Source: Seison nebaliae
Lineage: Eukaryota > Rotifera > Pararotatoria > Seisonacea > Seisonidae
DNA length: 30,422 nt
Direction of reading: 5' to 3'
Assembly (NCBI GenBank): GCA_023231475.1
Contig: JALJEE010002590.1
Location: forward strand, 1-30,422
The notes under the pieces were generated by a model, which was not told the DNA's origin, did no database searches, and saw only the letters and a program-made list of their open reading frames with translations. Below, piece after piece: positions 19,765 through 30,422 of the stretch (positions are counted from its first letter, which is position 1; each line of letters starts with the position of its first letter). The position numbers and the translations under genes were made by a program.

Positions 19765-19999
19765 CATTTGGAGGGAAGAAAGAAGATTTATAATAGATTG
19801 TACTCTAATATTACATTTTGATCTTGCATTAATTAAATATTTGAAGGAATTTTGGAAAACACATATGCATTTATCTGGCGAAGTGTACAGTTGGGAGACA
19901 GATAATTATGGAGTAATTTATAATAATGTATTCTTCTGTATTATATGGAGATATAATAATAAATTGTTATAAAAACTTTCATTATTTCCCAATGATACA

Positions 20000-20037
20000 T
20001 ACACGCACACACCAGAGGACACCAAACACACACACAT
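20000..20037. repeat. Interrupted AC microsatellite
   Basis: ACACGCACACACC and AAACACACACACA blocks separated by AGAGGACACC. It is roughly the reverse complement of the TG tract 235 bases upstream. Confidence 0.8.
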
Positions 20038-20777
20038 GACGTGAAGACACATGCTGATCAACATATTTATTGGGGGAGAGGTGTAGTTGTGTACGTCGGT
20101 TGATGTAATTTGTGTATTTATAGATGAATTGATGAACAATTTCTATATAACGTTAAGTCTTCTAAATGAACACATAGAGACAGTAGGAACACATAGTGCT
20201 AACAGAAGAATTATGTAGAGAGATAACAGTTTTTTTTACTGATTTCCATTTTCTAATAGAAATAACATAAGAACTTTTATCTAATTGCAAAGATTAACTA
20301 TTAATTTGTGCTGGTGTTGTTTGTTGGAGGGGGGAAAGGTGGTGAAAGGCTTTCGGCTAATGTTTCCCACAGCGTCATCATCATCATCATCATCCTTCCT
20401 TTCCTCCCTCCAAGCCGAATAAAGACGTGCAAAGAATAAGTTATTTTTCTCGTTATTATGCCTTCGTCGAAGTGTTTTGGTGGGGAGGAGGAAGAGGGTG
20501 ATGGTAAGGATAGCGCGTGAGAGCTTGTGAGGTTTCCCTTGAATCGTCACGATTTGAAAAAAGACGATTTGTCTGATGAATTTGACCATGTTCCTTGTAT
20601 GATAGATTGCATCTTCTAGATTTCTTGAGCGAGAATACACTTGTACCGAACTGCAGCGACTGCAAGACGAGAGAATATCCAGTCGCATTAGTGAAGAGGA
20701 ATATTTTGACGATTGAACTGGGAATGGAAGATAAATCGATTTAAGTTTTGCCGAACAAAAAAAATTGATGTCGATGA

Positions 20778-23661
20778 ATGTATTTGAACGACGGGGAGCT
20801 AACACCTGATGAATCAATCGATATTTCGAACTCATTCAATTGCACGTCACCGTCGAGTATTTTGGAGAAGCGACATTCGGTTTGCCTTCAACATTATCTG
20901 AAAAAGAAGCAGGTGGCTGTCGATCGTCGATTGAACAGTGAACAGGAATCGATCAGGGAACGATTTTATGAAAACTTCGACAATCAGAACAGTAGTCGCA
21001 ATATTGGGAATAAGGAGACGGAAGAGATTGCTCGTCCAATATCAGAAAGAGGAGAAGAAGAAGAAAAGGAGGAACATCAATCTGAATCGGACAAGAAGAG
21101 ACGTCTCTCCTCTTCTCATTCATCTTCTTCCAATAATATGATGAATGGAATCATCTCGACCAATTCGACGGATGACTTATGTGGAGTAACGAATCAAATG
21201 AATACGGAAAAATTATCTGATCATTTGAATTCATCCACTTCACCAACCAAATTCTCTTCACCCTCAACGAACAAGAAACGTCGGTTAGATAATGATTCGT
21301 CACCAATGATGATCATGATGCAAAATCATTCGACCGCTTCAACCACCACATTAACTACAACTTCCATTGTAACAATATCATCATCCATCACCACCACCGT
21401 TTCATCAGGTGCATATGATTTGATGAATATGAATAGAAATATGGTGAATTCTCTTACAGATAACTCATTAAATCCAAAACATAACAACAACAACAATAAT
21501 AATAATAACAACAACACGTTAACTAGTTCATCGGGATCGAGTGGTATGAGACGAACATCATCAATTATTGCAACAACGACTATTTCAACTACATCAACAA
21601 ATGATGTTAATATGAATCGTAGCAATTCCGGTCAACAACAACAACAACAACAACAAGTGAATTCAGCATTATCTAATTTATTATCATCACAATCCGGAGC
21701 TTCTGGCAACAAGAAATCGAATACGAAAGAAAAGAATTCGAGTAATAATAATTCGATGAACGGATTGTCGACAAACACGAAAGGTGAAACGTCGACTGAT
21801 GATCATGGAGATTATGATGAAACGATCGAAGAAGTTGTTAGAAGAGCAGCTACTGAATATAGATCGAAAAAGAAGAATAACACCATCAACAATAACAATA
21901 ATAACAGTGAAAATAATTTTAATGTTGGACATGAAATAAAATCGAATTATTTTGGTGCGAATGGACACAAGACGAAAAGTAATGACCATTTGACGATGAA
22001 GAGCTCGATGAATAACGATCGAATGATGACACTCTCAGTGAAAGAAGAGAGAATAGATTCCGAAATGAATGAAGGAAATTTAAATCGGAATAAATCGTCA
22101 TCGAAACAGAGACTGAAAATGACCAGAGACCAGTCATCATTTGAACAATCAGATCAGGATTTGGTGAATGGATTCAAAAATGAAAATATAGATATCGATT
22201 CAAATATAACTACCACCACCACCACCAACAACAACAACACCAACAATAACAACAGTAATAATAATATTTCTATGAATTCTAATAATTCTAGTTCAAATAT
22301 ACCAAATTCCATCAACAACAACAACAATAATAATCCTAATAATATTTCTCAACAACGCTATGCACACCAACAACAACAACAACCACGTCAATTACAGAAT
22401 GATTATGACGAGAACAATAAGAATAATAATAGTTCTAGTCAGATGAATAATAATAATAATCGGATGAGTGGTGGTCGTTGGACGCAAGATAATAACAACA
22501 ACAATAATAATAACAATAATAATGGTATAAATATGAATGGATTAAATAATAATAATAATATTAATAATAATAATATGATGAATTCGAATGGTCAATATCC
22601 ATATAATATGATGTCTATACAACAACAACAACAACAACAACAAACATCATCATCGAATATGATTAAAACTGAAATAAATGATACTTTAATTAGAACAAAT
22701 TCAATGTACAACCAACAACAACAACAAAAACAGTTGAATAATAATAAACAAATTCATATGACTCCTCAGCTACAACAACAACAACAACAACAACAACAAC
22801 GATCTCAATGTTCAAGTGGAGGAAATCAATTTAATAGAAATCCGACACCTGGTCTTGGAGGTGGAGATATCAATATGAATGGAACGTCTAATATGAATCA
22901 ATTGATGAAGAATGGTGAGAACGACGATTATTCAAATCAAAATAATCTCAATTATTTTTGTGGACAGCAAGACAATCAAAATTGTCAAATACCAAATAAT
23001 CATCAGCAATCACCGATAATGAATCGAATGAATTCAGGAATTCGTCCAGCTATTCGAGAACATTTATCCAGTGCATTATCGATGGCCATGATGGACACGA
23101 ATGTCACTTGGGAAGATGTTATTCGTTTCCGTTGTGATGTAAATTATTTGGATTCTATTTGTTTTCTACCTGATGATATGGGTAATAACGCTGTCATTAC
23201 ACTCCCCAACGATGTCATACAATCTCTTCATGGTTGTCAACAACAACTTCAAATGCAACAACCATTAACACCTTCCGCCATCAATCCTACTGAAGATCCT
23301 TTAAGGAATAACAGTAGTAATAACAACAACAACAATGGCAATATAAATATGCCGAATAATATAAATGGGAATTGTTCGATGAATGATGGAAATGTTCTAC
23401 CAAATTCACAAGTTAACTGCCTAAACTCTAATCCAAATAACAATAATAATAACAATTATATGAATAATATAAATGTTAATAATCAACTCAATCATCATAA
23501 TGGTATGAATGGGAACATGCCCAATAATATTAATATGAATGGTAAATTAAACAATAACAATAACACTAACAACAACAACAACATTATGCCTCAAAACAGT
23601 GATGATCAACAAAGATCGAATGATCAACAAAATGTTGATATGAGAAAATGTTCAATGTTTC

Positions 23662-23692
<31 letters not shown>

Positions 23693-24306
23693 GCAACAGC
23701 AGCGTCAGCAGCAAATGATGTATCAGAGACAAAGTCAAATGTTCGGAAATCGTCAAAATTTTCGTCCCAATCAATCCATGTCACCGAACAATCATATTAT
23801 GCAACAGAATTACAATCGTTGTAATTCCATCCAACAACCACAACAAATTATGATGAGCGCCGGTAGTGTTCTTCCAAAAGATGCTAATTCACAAGATGTC
23901 ATTGCATCCTCTTCCAACAACAACAATAATAACAATAATGTTGATGTTAATATGTCGAATGCAAATAATGCAAATAATAATAACAACCAGAATGCTTATC
24001 AAAATATGAATCAGAATTTTATGAATCAACAACAACAGCAACAACGAAATCATCCGAAATTGCAGAATAATGCATCAATGCCCCAACAACATTTACATAA
24101 TCCACAACAACAACAACAACAACCAAACTCCATATATCAAAGATTGCCTATGAGTAATTCGATGTCATTCAACAGTGATTCAAATAATGATAATCGGAAT
24201 AGATTTATGGTTCAGCAACAGATGATGCAACAAAATCAAATATCAATCAACTCTCAAATGAAACCAATTAATGGTCATTATCTTCCAATGTCAAACAATG
24301 ATTTCG

Positions 24307-24344
<38 letters not shown>

Positions 24345-24530
24345 TCGTCTAATCAACAAAATGCTCAATTGATGGGCGGGATGAATAGCAACATCAATCC
24401 TACTTCAGTTACGATGCAGCAGCAGCAACAACAACAGAATAATAATAATAATAATATTGCATCGAATGCCAATTCCGGTTCTGCTTCATCCAATATCAAC
24501 GGTCCTGGATCGATGGTAATAAAGAATTAA
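20778..24530 (+). CDS. Large Asn/Gln-rich probable nuclear regulatory protein
   Basis: This is a single 1250-residue open frame. Two KKRRL clusters (106-110 and 166-170) look like nuclear localisation signals. Most of the rest is low-complexity Asn, Gln, Ser and Met, with many homopolymers: Q runs of up to about 14 (about 23662-23703) and N runs of up to 12 (about 24309-24344). Two parts are not low complexity: residues 1-100, with LEKRHSVCLQHYLKKKQ and QESIRERFYENF, and residues 754-820, with IRPAIREHLSSALSMAM, TWEDVIRFRCDVNYLDSIC and a helical LPNDVIQSLHG. HSVC-x3-Y followed by QESIRERF recalls the second half of the mastermind N-terminal helix in spacing, but the DRLRRRI core is absent, so I do not assign it. 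The ATG follows an in-frame TGA directly, so either it is the start or an upstream exon joins nearby. A transcriptional coactivator-type role is inferred from composition only. Confidence 0.75.
24309..24344. repeat. Pure AAT trinucleotide run (poly-Asn coding)
   Basis: Twelve consecutive AAT codons inside the Asn/Gln-rich gene. Most other Asn runs mix AAT and AAC, so this perfect tract is the most likely to vary in length. Confidence 0.85.
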
Positions 24531-25845
24531 TTGTTATCTATTTAACTCTTTCGATATAATCATTATCACGATTACTATCACCAACATCGTACACAGTATA
24601 ATTCAAGATTCAAATTTTCCAACTTTTTTTCTATCGCGAATATTTTATGAAGACACTACTTGGAAATTGTAACTTATAGCAATTGGCAAATAAATGTAAC
24701 TTATTTTCTGTTCCACTTCTGAAATTATTTCTTTTCTTTTGTAATTTACTCCATTCACTCCTGCCATCAGTTTCAACGTCCTCTCTTATTCTTCACGAAA
24801 CAGTTCTTTCCAATTCTCATTCTCTTTTGTAACAAAAAAAAATGTAATATTTCCATTCTTTCTCCATCATTTCATCTCGTTAACACTTTCAGAGTGGAAC
24901 AACCGAATGGAATCCGATGGCGATTAATCTTTTCTTATTTACTCTGCGCAGATGTCGGAATTTCACTTTTCCCATTCTCTACACAGATCTTCCACCCAAA
25001 AACATTCTTGCCAATTCTCCCATGGGAGATGAATATTGGAACTTATATTAATTTATCGTAATTCTCTTTCTCTCTCTCTCTCTCAGTCAACCACAACTGT
25101 AATTTCTTAATATAAATAATAATTTAATCCACTCATTCTACTCTACTCTTTCTCTCTCTCTTTTATCCTCAACATCAACGTCCCCATTTGGTTATGACGC
25201 AAAACGTTACCACCATTTGGAACTCACAGTTAATTCGAGAACAAATCGAGAAAAACCTGTCCATTTTATCGAAATCATCCACATTTTATTGGAGTCCTAG
25301 CATTTTCTTGTAATTTTCCTAATTTTCAACAACATCCATCTGACAATGGACAGATTAAAATTCTTTATTTTCAACTCTATCCCATTCTCTAAGTCACAAC
25401 TAACGAACCATTGGCAGCACCATCAAATAAATGATGTAAAAATAAGAAACGACGTGATTCGATCGTTTCAGTCGAGTCTCCCCCTTCACCTCGAAACATA
25501 ATCGAGATACTTTTAATCAATCAATTGATTAGACGTCCCCACAATTTAATTTCTCTTTTTTCTTAAAACAAACAAAATTAGTTTTTAATTGAATTTTATT
25601 TATAAAATTTCTGTTATATCTTTGTAATTACATTTGTTTTTCTTTCGTCTAATCATTCTTCCATCTGACCATCATCGAATGATCTGACATATCTCTAAAG
25701 TTAAATAAACTTCCCCACCAAATACAAAAGAAAAAAAAAAGAGAGAGATAATCGAAATAATTTAATAAATTTTTTATTTTCCTTTATTATCATGATGATT
25801 ATTCGACAATTGATAAACAATGAAAACTTTCGGTTCTTTTCCTAT
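24531..25845. other. 3' regions between the Asn/Gln-rich gene and RPL10
   Basis: About 1.3 kb, pyrimidine-rich on the plus strand, with a CT microsatellite (25063-25084). It holds the 3' ends of two convergent genes. Minus-strand AATAAA signals for RPL10 are at 25783-25788 and 25773-25778. No further gene is seen. Confidence 0.5.
25063..25084. repeat. CT microsatellite
   Basis: TCTCTTTCTCTCTCTCTCTC, a short dinucleotide run in the 3' region of the Asn/Gln-rich gene. Confidence 0.8.
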
Positions 25846-26737
25846 TTATTCGCTGTCTTTCAACGCTCGCTGTACATCCAGCCACTTGTTCAATGGTCCA
25901 TGTTCTCGGATATATTGTACGCTAACACCGTCTGGTACCAATCGATTTGCCTCTTTCAATTCTGCATATTTTTCTCGACGGAATTTGGTGAAACCCCAAT
26001 TTTGAGAAACGAAAATTTTTTGTCTTCCAGGAAATTTGAATTTCGATCGACGTAATGCTTCAATGACATACGCCTTATTCGAATCTTTCGCACGAACACT
26101 TATGATCGGTTGTCCGATTTTCACACGAGCAACAGTTCCCAATGGTTTTCCTGAAAATAAATTAGAAAGAGAATGAGTAAAATTGTTTAAAAGGAAATTC
26201 TATTCGAATTCTTTCTAGAATTAATTTCAGAAATTATTAAGTTTTTCTATTCATATTAAATAGATCAGTACAGGTCTGTTTCTTTCATCATATACAATTA
26301 TGTTTTCATAATTAATAATTGATTGATTTGACTAACCCCATGCACCTCTCATTCCCGTTTGCAATCGATCGGCACCAGCACACGACAACATTTTATTAAT
26401 TCGAATGACATGGAATGGATGAACTCTCATTCGGATATGATAAGAATCTTTTCCGCAATTCTGAAACGAGAAAATTTAACTAAAAACTTAAACAAAAGAG
26501 AACTTTTGAAAGGTATTTGTTACAACAAATACGTGCAGCTTCCAATGCCTCACTCGACAATTGTTCATATTCGTCCGAGACTAAATGAACACAGAGAGGA
26601 AATTCATCGCACAAAGTCTTCTTTCTTCCTAAATCGAAAATTCTAATTTTTGGATCTGGAACACCACGACAAAATCGAGATTTTGGGTATGGTTTGTTTT
26701 TACAATAACGATAACAACGTGCTGGACGACGACCCAT
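25846..26737 (-). CDS. RPL10: 60S ribosomal protein L10 (uL16), three exons
   Basis: Exons are 26737..26504, 26460..26337 and 26150..25846, with introns of 43 and 186 nt, all GT...AG. They join to 220 residues, close to the family length (human 214). The N terminus [20 protein letters not shown] is the near-invariant RPL10 start. Exon 2 carries [30 protein letters not shown] and TGMRGAWG. Exon 3 carries [27 protein letters not shown] and WGFTKF. The protein joins the 60S subunit late in maturation near the peptidyl transferase centre; its central loop between the two halves of the CAGADR region is conserved here. The last 30 residues diverge ([18 protein letters not shown]). A polyadenylation signal AATAAA lies about 60 bases past the stop. 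It is divergent from the torsin gene. Confidence 0.97.
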
Positions 26738-27262
26738 TCTTTAAATAACAAATCTATTTGAACAAAAAATGACAATGGATTTGAGAAATGCAAAAAAATA
26801 AGTTGAAATGACTCGAGATATCTTTTCTTCACCCACACGTGTTCATCAACTCATGTTGTTGTTCGGTATTCGGATTTATCATTACTATTTTTGCACACTG
26901 AAAATCTTTAAAAAATTTTCAGAATTTTTATTTGAATTTTTAGCTTCAAAAATTTAATTTCAATTTTACATTTAAAATAGCATCAATTCAATATAATGTT
27001 GAAATTAATCTTCAAATTAATATTTCCAATTCTTCTCAATTCACTTTTATCAGAATTAATTTGATTAGGAACTTAATAAAAAAGATTGAATAGATAAATA
27101 AGATGATTGAAATAATTCGCTTCTCTAATATTTTAATTATAAAGTTTAAAAATATTCGAGTTTTTTTTTCTATAAATGTTTTGTGAATAATCCAATTTTA
27201 TAAGTTGGAGATATTTGAAGATTCATTTAAATTTAAGTCTAAAAGAATTTGATGTATTTTAA
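26738..27262. other. Divergent promoter region of RPL10 and torsin
   Basis: A 525-base AT-rich region lies between two genes transcribed away from each other. CACGTG (an E-box palindrome) is at about 26836-26841. No TATA box is clear for either gene. Confidence 0.5.
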
Positions 27263-28491
27263 ATGTTGGGAGATGATACATATCAGATGGGGATTAGTAG
27301 AGTATTATTGTGGACGATCGTCTTATATTTCATTCCATCGATCCACACGAATAAAACGTTAAAACATGAGATGTGCATCAAACCGACATTCTTCGATACA
27401 GTCAGATGGCATTTACCGTTGAGTAGCGGATGTATGTATTCGCTGAAGGAATTATCGGAAGCGGACAGTTTATTCTATTTCTTAATCTCTCTTCCATAAT
27501 TAACATAAGAATAACATTGGAAATTGGTAGGAGAGCTGAAATGGGCCCGAGATAATTTGATATTCGGACAACCAGTAGTGACAATATTAACGAGACAGAT
27601 CATCCGTCATTGGTCCACTTGTAGAGAACGTCCGTTAATTGTCACTATGTTCGGATCGACAGGTATTGGTAAATCTTACACTTGTCGCATAATAGCTGAT
27701 GCTCTTTATGTGGGAGGACGAGAGTCGGCCAATGTTCACGTGTATTCCGCTACACAACATTTCCAGTATGTGGAAAATATGGACAAAATGAAAGTTTATT
27801 TTTCATTATTTCTAATTCATTTAATTTTTTGGAAAGGATAATTTAAGAAATGAAATTTTGGAGAAAGTACAAAATTGTCCATTCTCTTTATTTATTTTTG
27901 ATGAGATCGACAAAATGCCAACGACATTTCTCGATATCATCAAACCGATGGTGGAAACGGTCAATCTCAAATATTCCCTCATGTTCTCTCGAGCAATCTT
28001 CATATTGATTTCGTTAAAATTATTCTTTAGAAAAGATAATTTCATGACTTTTCAGAAATGGCGGTGGAAGTTGTATGTTCAAATTATCGAAGAAATGGAA
28101 CATGGAAGATTTGAAGGAAGATAATTTATTGGCATTCTACAAAGAATTCTCCAATTGTATCGTCGACAATAATTATAATTCGCCCATCGGAGCTTTGAGC
28201 AAATCAGCATTATTACGCCATTCCATTATCGATTTGCATGTACCTTATTTGCCGTTGGGTAGAGAAGATGTCGCTAAATGTATTGAAATGGAATGTTTAA
28301 AACGGAAGATGGTGTGTGGAGAAGAAACGGTAAAAAAGATTTTAGTGTCTCTCACTTGGCATCCAGTAACAAATCCAAAGTATTCAATGTACGGTTGTAA
28401 AGAAATCGAATCACTTTTAGCTTTCCATCAACATCAGAATGCGATTGACGATAATGATGATAATGAAGACATGATAACTGATGAATTGTAA
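27263..28491 (+). CDS. Torsin: Torsin-family AAA+ ATPase, four exons
   Basis: Exons 27263..27467, 27531..27793, 27837..28012 and 28056..28491 (introns 63, 43 and 43 nt) give 359 residues. The N terminus holds a signal peptide; the ATG at codon 9 (27287, MGISRVLLWTIVLYF) gives a more usual one than the first ATG. Torsin hallmarks in order are: LKWARDNLIFGQ, Walker A GSTGIGKS (110-117), VHVYSATQHF, LFIFDEIDKM as Walker B (about 174-183), IKPMVE, ISNGGGS as sensor region, LLRHSIIDLHVPYLPLGREDV, and GCKEIE, the Gly-Cys-Lys of the torsin C-terminal sensor. Torsins act in the ER and perinuclear lumen and need a partner (LAP1/LULL1 type) to hydrolyse ATP. Most torsins have Asn as the last Walker A residue (GTGKN); here it is Ser. 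The tail is acidic (DDNDDNEDMITDEL). AATAAA at 28528-28533. Confidence 0.9.
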
Positions 28492-28818
28492 ATCGATAAT
28501 TTTTCTAATTTTCATTATTTATTCACAAATAAATCATACATTCAAAAATTACACATCTCTTCTCGTATAATTATAAATGATATATGATTTATAATAATTC
28601 AATAGTTCTCTTCAATTTTATAGTTTAAGATATAATACACTTAAAATTGTAGGTAAACTTAAAATTTATTTCTTACATAATTTCTTCTCACATCTCGCGC
28701 AGCAAATAAAACAATTATTGTTATAATCACCGCAATAAACATCATCTCTCCGAAAACATACCTCCGATACCCCAGGAATGAAGGTATCATCTTCACGATC
28801 AAAATATCCCGCTATTTG
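28492..28818. other. 3' flank of torsin
   Basis: AT-rich, with the torsin polyadenylation signal at 28528-28533. Nothing else is seen before the transposase remnant. Confidence 0.5.
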
Positions 28819-29641
28819 TCAACCGATTTTAAATAATCTGACAAGAATATAAATTATATCATCGTAAAGCACTAATTTTTGGAAGCAATGAGACGAAAGC
28901 TGATGATAAACCAGACCCTGCATTAACAAGATTGTATCTCTCGTTTGAATTTTAATGTCAGGACGATGAATAACGATGTGCTTACTGATTCGACGAATGA
29001 CTCCTTTCCAAATTCTAAAACAGAAGAGATCGAGAGGTTCACACAAGTAAGTAGTTTTATCGGTAATTTTGTTGATTTGAATTTTGTGCCGTTAATTTCA
29101 GCCGTAGAATTTATATCATCAATGATATTTTACGTCGAGTTAAAACCTTTCCATCCGTCCAAAAGAAATAGAGTGTGAGGTTCAACGTAAGGTATCAGGC
29201 ATGTCTGGACCCAATGTTCCAAATGATACGTGGGTATTTTCCCGCTGATTGAGCAAGAAAATCGAATATTTTCTGGTACATATAATTTAGTTCGTATGTT
29301 CTCAGAAATCTCGCCTTTTGCTTCCTTTAAGACAACATCTAACGGACCAACAAAACATCCATTACCATGGCTCGGTTTCGTATCAAACCCCGCACATGTT
29401 TTGCGTCCATTTTGTTTAAGGTACTTACGTATGTCATTTCGAGATTAATACCACTTTTGTCGGAATTCAAAATTTTATTGGTCGGAATATTCTCGTTCGC
29501 AATTTTTTTTCTAATCGAGTTTACGAAATTGTCTGCATTCAGTTCAGACAATATTTGCCTAATTTCAAAGTACTTTTCTTCTTCATTTCGAGATAGAGAA
29601 ATATCATCGCCGTCACAATAAGTATAATACACTTTTCTCAC
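28819..29641 (-). pseudogene. Frameshifted DDE transposase remnant
   Basis: Three minus-strand frames together follow a DDE-superfamily transposase core. Frame one (29641 down to about 29390) has ILNSDKSGINLEM, where the DxSG aspartate is the first catalytic residue. Frame two (about 29384-29128) has GPLDVVLKEAKGE, then ISGKIPTYHLEHWVQTCLIP and FLLDGWKGFN, with the second aspartate. Frame three (about 29085-28822) has TYLCEPLDLFCFRIWKGVIR, DTILLMQGLVYHQLSS and ends KIG. Order and spacing match the arthropod elements with NSDQSG, LLLDSW and QPLDV-FFR-WK motifs. A frameshift with a small loss lies near 29380, a stop follows DGWKGFNST, and the third acidic residue and the N-terminal DNA-binding part are missing. 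No clear terminal inverted repeats were found. The copy is dead. Confidence 0.75.
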
Positions 29642-30422
29642 AATTCTTTCTGCTCAATCTCTCATTATCAATTTAGTGAAGAATTTATCAATTTATCTAG
29701 GAGACAGAATCTAGATGAAGAAAGACGAAGAAAGATCATATAGACGTGTATGAGCTAACTTTTATTTAATTTATATTATTTAGTAGTATATGAAGCGGTC
29801 TTGAGTCTCAGATCGTTTATTTTGGGAAGATATAAGGAATGTTGGTACACGACGAGAAGAATTGTAAAGATGAGGGAAGGGGCAAAAAGATAGAACTAAT
29901 GTATATAAGCCTTTTGTGCAATAAGGTGCAAGTCGATAATTAATTGGAGAAGACGTGATCGGATCGTTAGAAAAAATGAAGTCCTTAAAATCGGGAACGA
30001 GAATATCTCGTGGTAAATCGTAGTATCGAATAGTATGAGAAAATATTGAGTGAACATGGAAAGCATTAGTATAAATAGTAAAAAAAAAGTGAGAGGATTC
30101 GAAACTGTAATTTTGTCCAACAGAGAAAAATTCGAAACAAGAAAAGATAATAGGCAGTAGAAGAAAACCAACGGTGGCGAAGAGTAAAGAATGATTGCAC
30201 CTGTGGAAACAACAAACTAATCTCCGGATAAACCGATTAAAAGCGCGATAAATTGACAGAAATGAACGAATTAAAGGAACGAATTTCGTCTAGGGAGAGA
30301 AAGAGAAAAATGCTCTGCATAATTTGTTTCGAATGTGATCCAAGGCGAAAGAGAAGAGACAACGGAGATCGATAGTTGAACAAAGAAAGATAGTGGAGGA
30401 TTTATGGATAACTCCCTCTAGG
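29642..30422. other. Purine-rich intergenic DNA to the window edge
   Basis: The plus strand is GA-rich from about 29880 onward. No gene is supported; the minus-strand open frame 29896-30171 is hydrophobic only because its complement is purine-rich. The missing N-terminal part of the transposase is not here. Confidence 0.45.

Larger units (their letters stand above)
19080..20777. other. Long intergenic region with TG/AC microsatellites
   Basis: About 1.7 kb between ABCF3 and the Asn/Gln-rich gene. It holds the TG repeat (19729-19764), the AC repeat (20000-20037) and a (TCA)n run at about 20373-20392. It probably includes the 5' leader of the Asn/Gln-rich gene. Open frames on either strand here are not supported. 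Confidence 0.5.

Noticed and set aside
19730-20139. Cys/Val-rich open frames over the TG and AC tracts
   Set aside because: They are translations of dinucleotide repeats.
20281-20835. 184-residue minus-strand open frame upstream of the Asn/Gln-rich gene
   Set aside because: It has an Asp run from a TCA repeat, no domain, and overlaps the start of the much longer plus-strand gene.
21326-23784. Minus-strand Leu/Val-rich open frames inside the Asn/Gln-rich gene
   Set aside because: They are complements of Asn and Gln codon runs.
29896-30171. 91-residue hydrophobic minus-strand open frame resembling a receptor fragment
   Set aside because: The hydrophobicity follows from the purine-rich plus strand; no conserved motif or splice partner was found.

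Overview
This is eukaryotic nuclear DNA from a small, AT-rich, gene-dense animal genome. The animal-type genes include RPL10, ABCF3, a torsin, a BLOC-1 subunit and an ARF GTPase. Introns are very short (mostly 39-63 nt) with GT...AG ends, there are two tRNA-Pro genes, and there is a DDE transposase remnant of a kind common in arthropods. Together these suggest a compact-genome arthropod; an acariform mite is my best guess, but nothing here proves it. Exon structures were worked out by hand from splice signals, reading phase and family similarity.

Left part (about 0.9-13.7 kb): lineage-specific, mostly secreted proteins in repeat-rich DNA. It holds a doubtful two-exon gene (945-1800, minus), a single-exon secreted protein with six cysteines (3099-3752, plus), a secreted protein of four immunoglobulin-like repeats that lack the canonical disulfide cysteines (4206-5462, minus), and a tandem array of an unrecognised secreted family. 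Copies A (9088-10149) and B (12200-13200) are complete five-exon genes with the same intron phases and the same cysteine layout. Two more copies look decayed (11180-11410 and 13278-13678). A small antistasin-like cysteine-rich gene lies inside the array on the other strand (10389-10783). Minisatellites, fold-back repeats and a tRNA-Pro gene fill the gaps.

Right part (about 13.9-28.5 kb): mostly conserved cellular genes. These are an intronless ARF-type GTPase with a changed P-loop (13920-14501, minus), tRNA-Pro (14856-14927, minus), a four-exon BLOC1S2-like gene (15464-16013, minus), ABCF3 (16758-19079, plus, with a 54-nt in-frame intron near its 3' end), a 1250-residue Asn/Gln-rich probable nuclear protein (20778-24530, plus), RPL10 (25846-26737, minus, three exons) and a four-exon torsin AAA+ gene (27263-28491, plus) that is divergent from RPL10. 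A frameshifted DDE transposase remnant (28819-29641, minus) follows.

The conserved genes serve translation (RPL10, ABCF3, tRNA-Pro), membrane traffic and lysosome-related organelles (ARF, BLOC1S2) and the endoplasmic reticulum/nuclear envelope lumen (torsin); they do not form one pathway. The most novel-looking content is the secreted-protein block, especially the tandem A/B family and the cysteine-free Ig-repeat protein.
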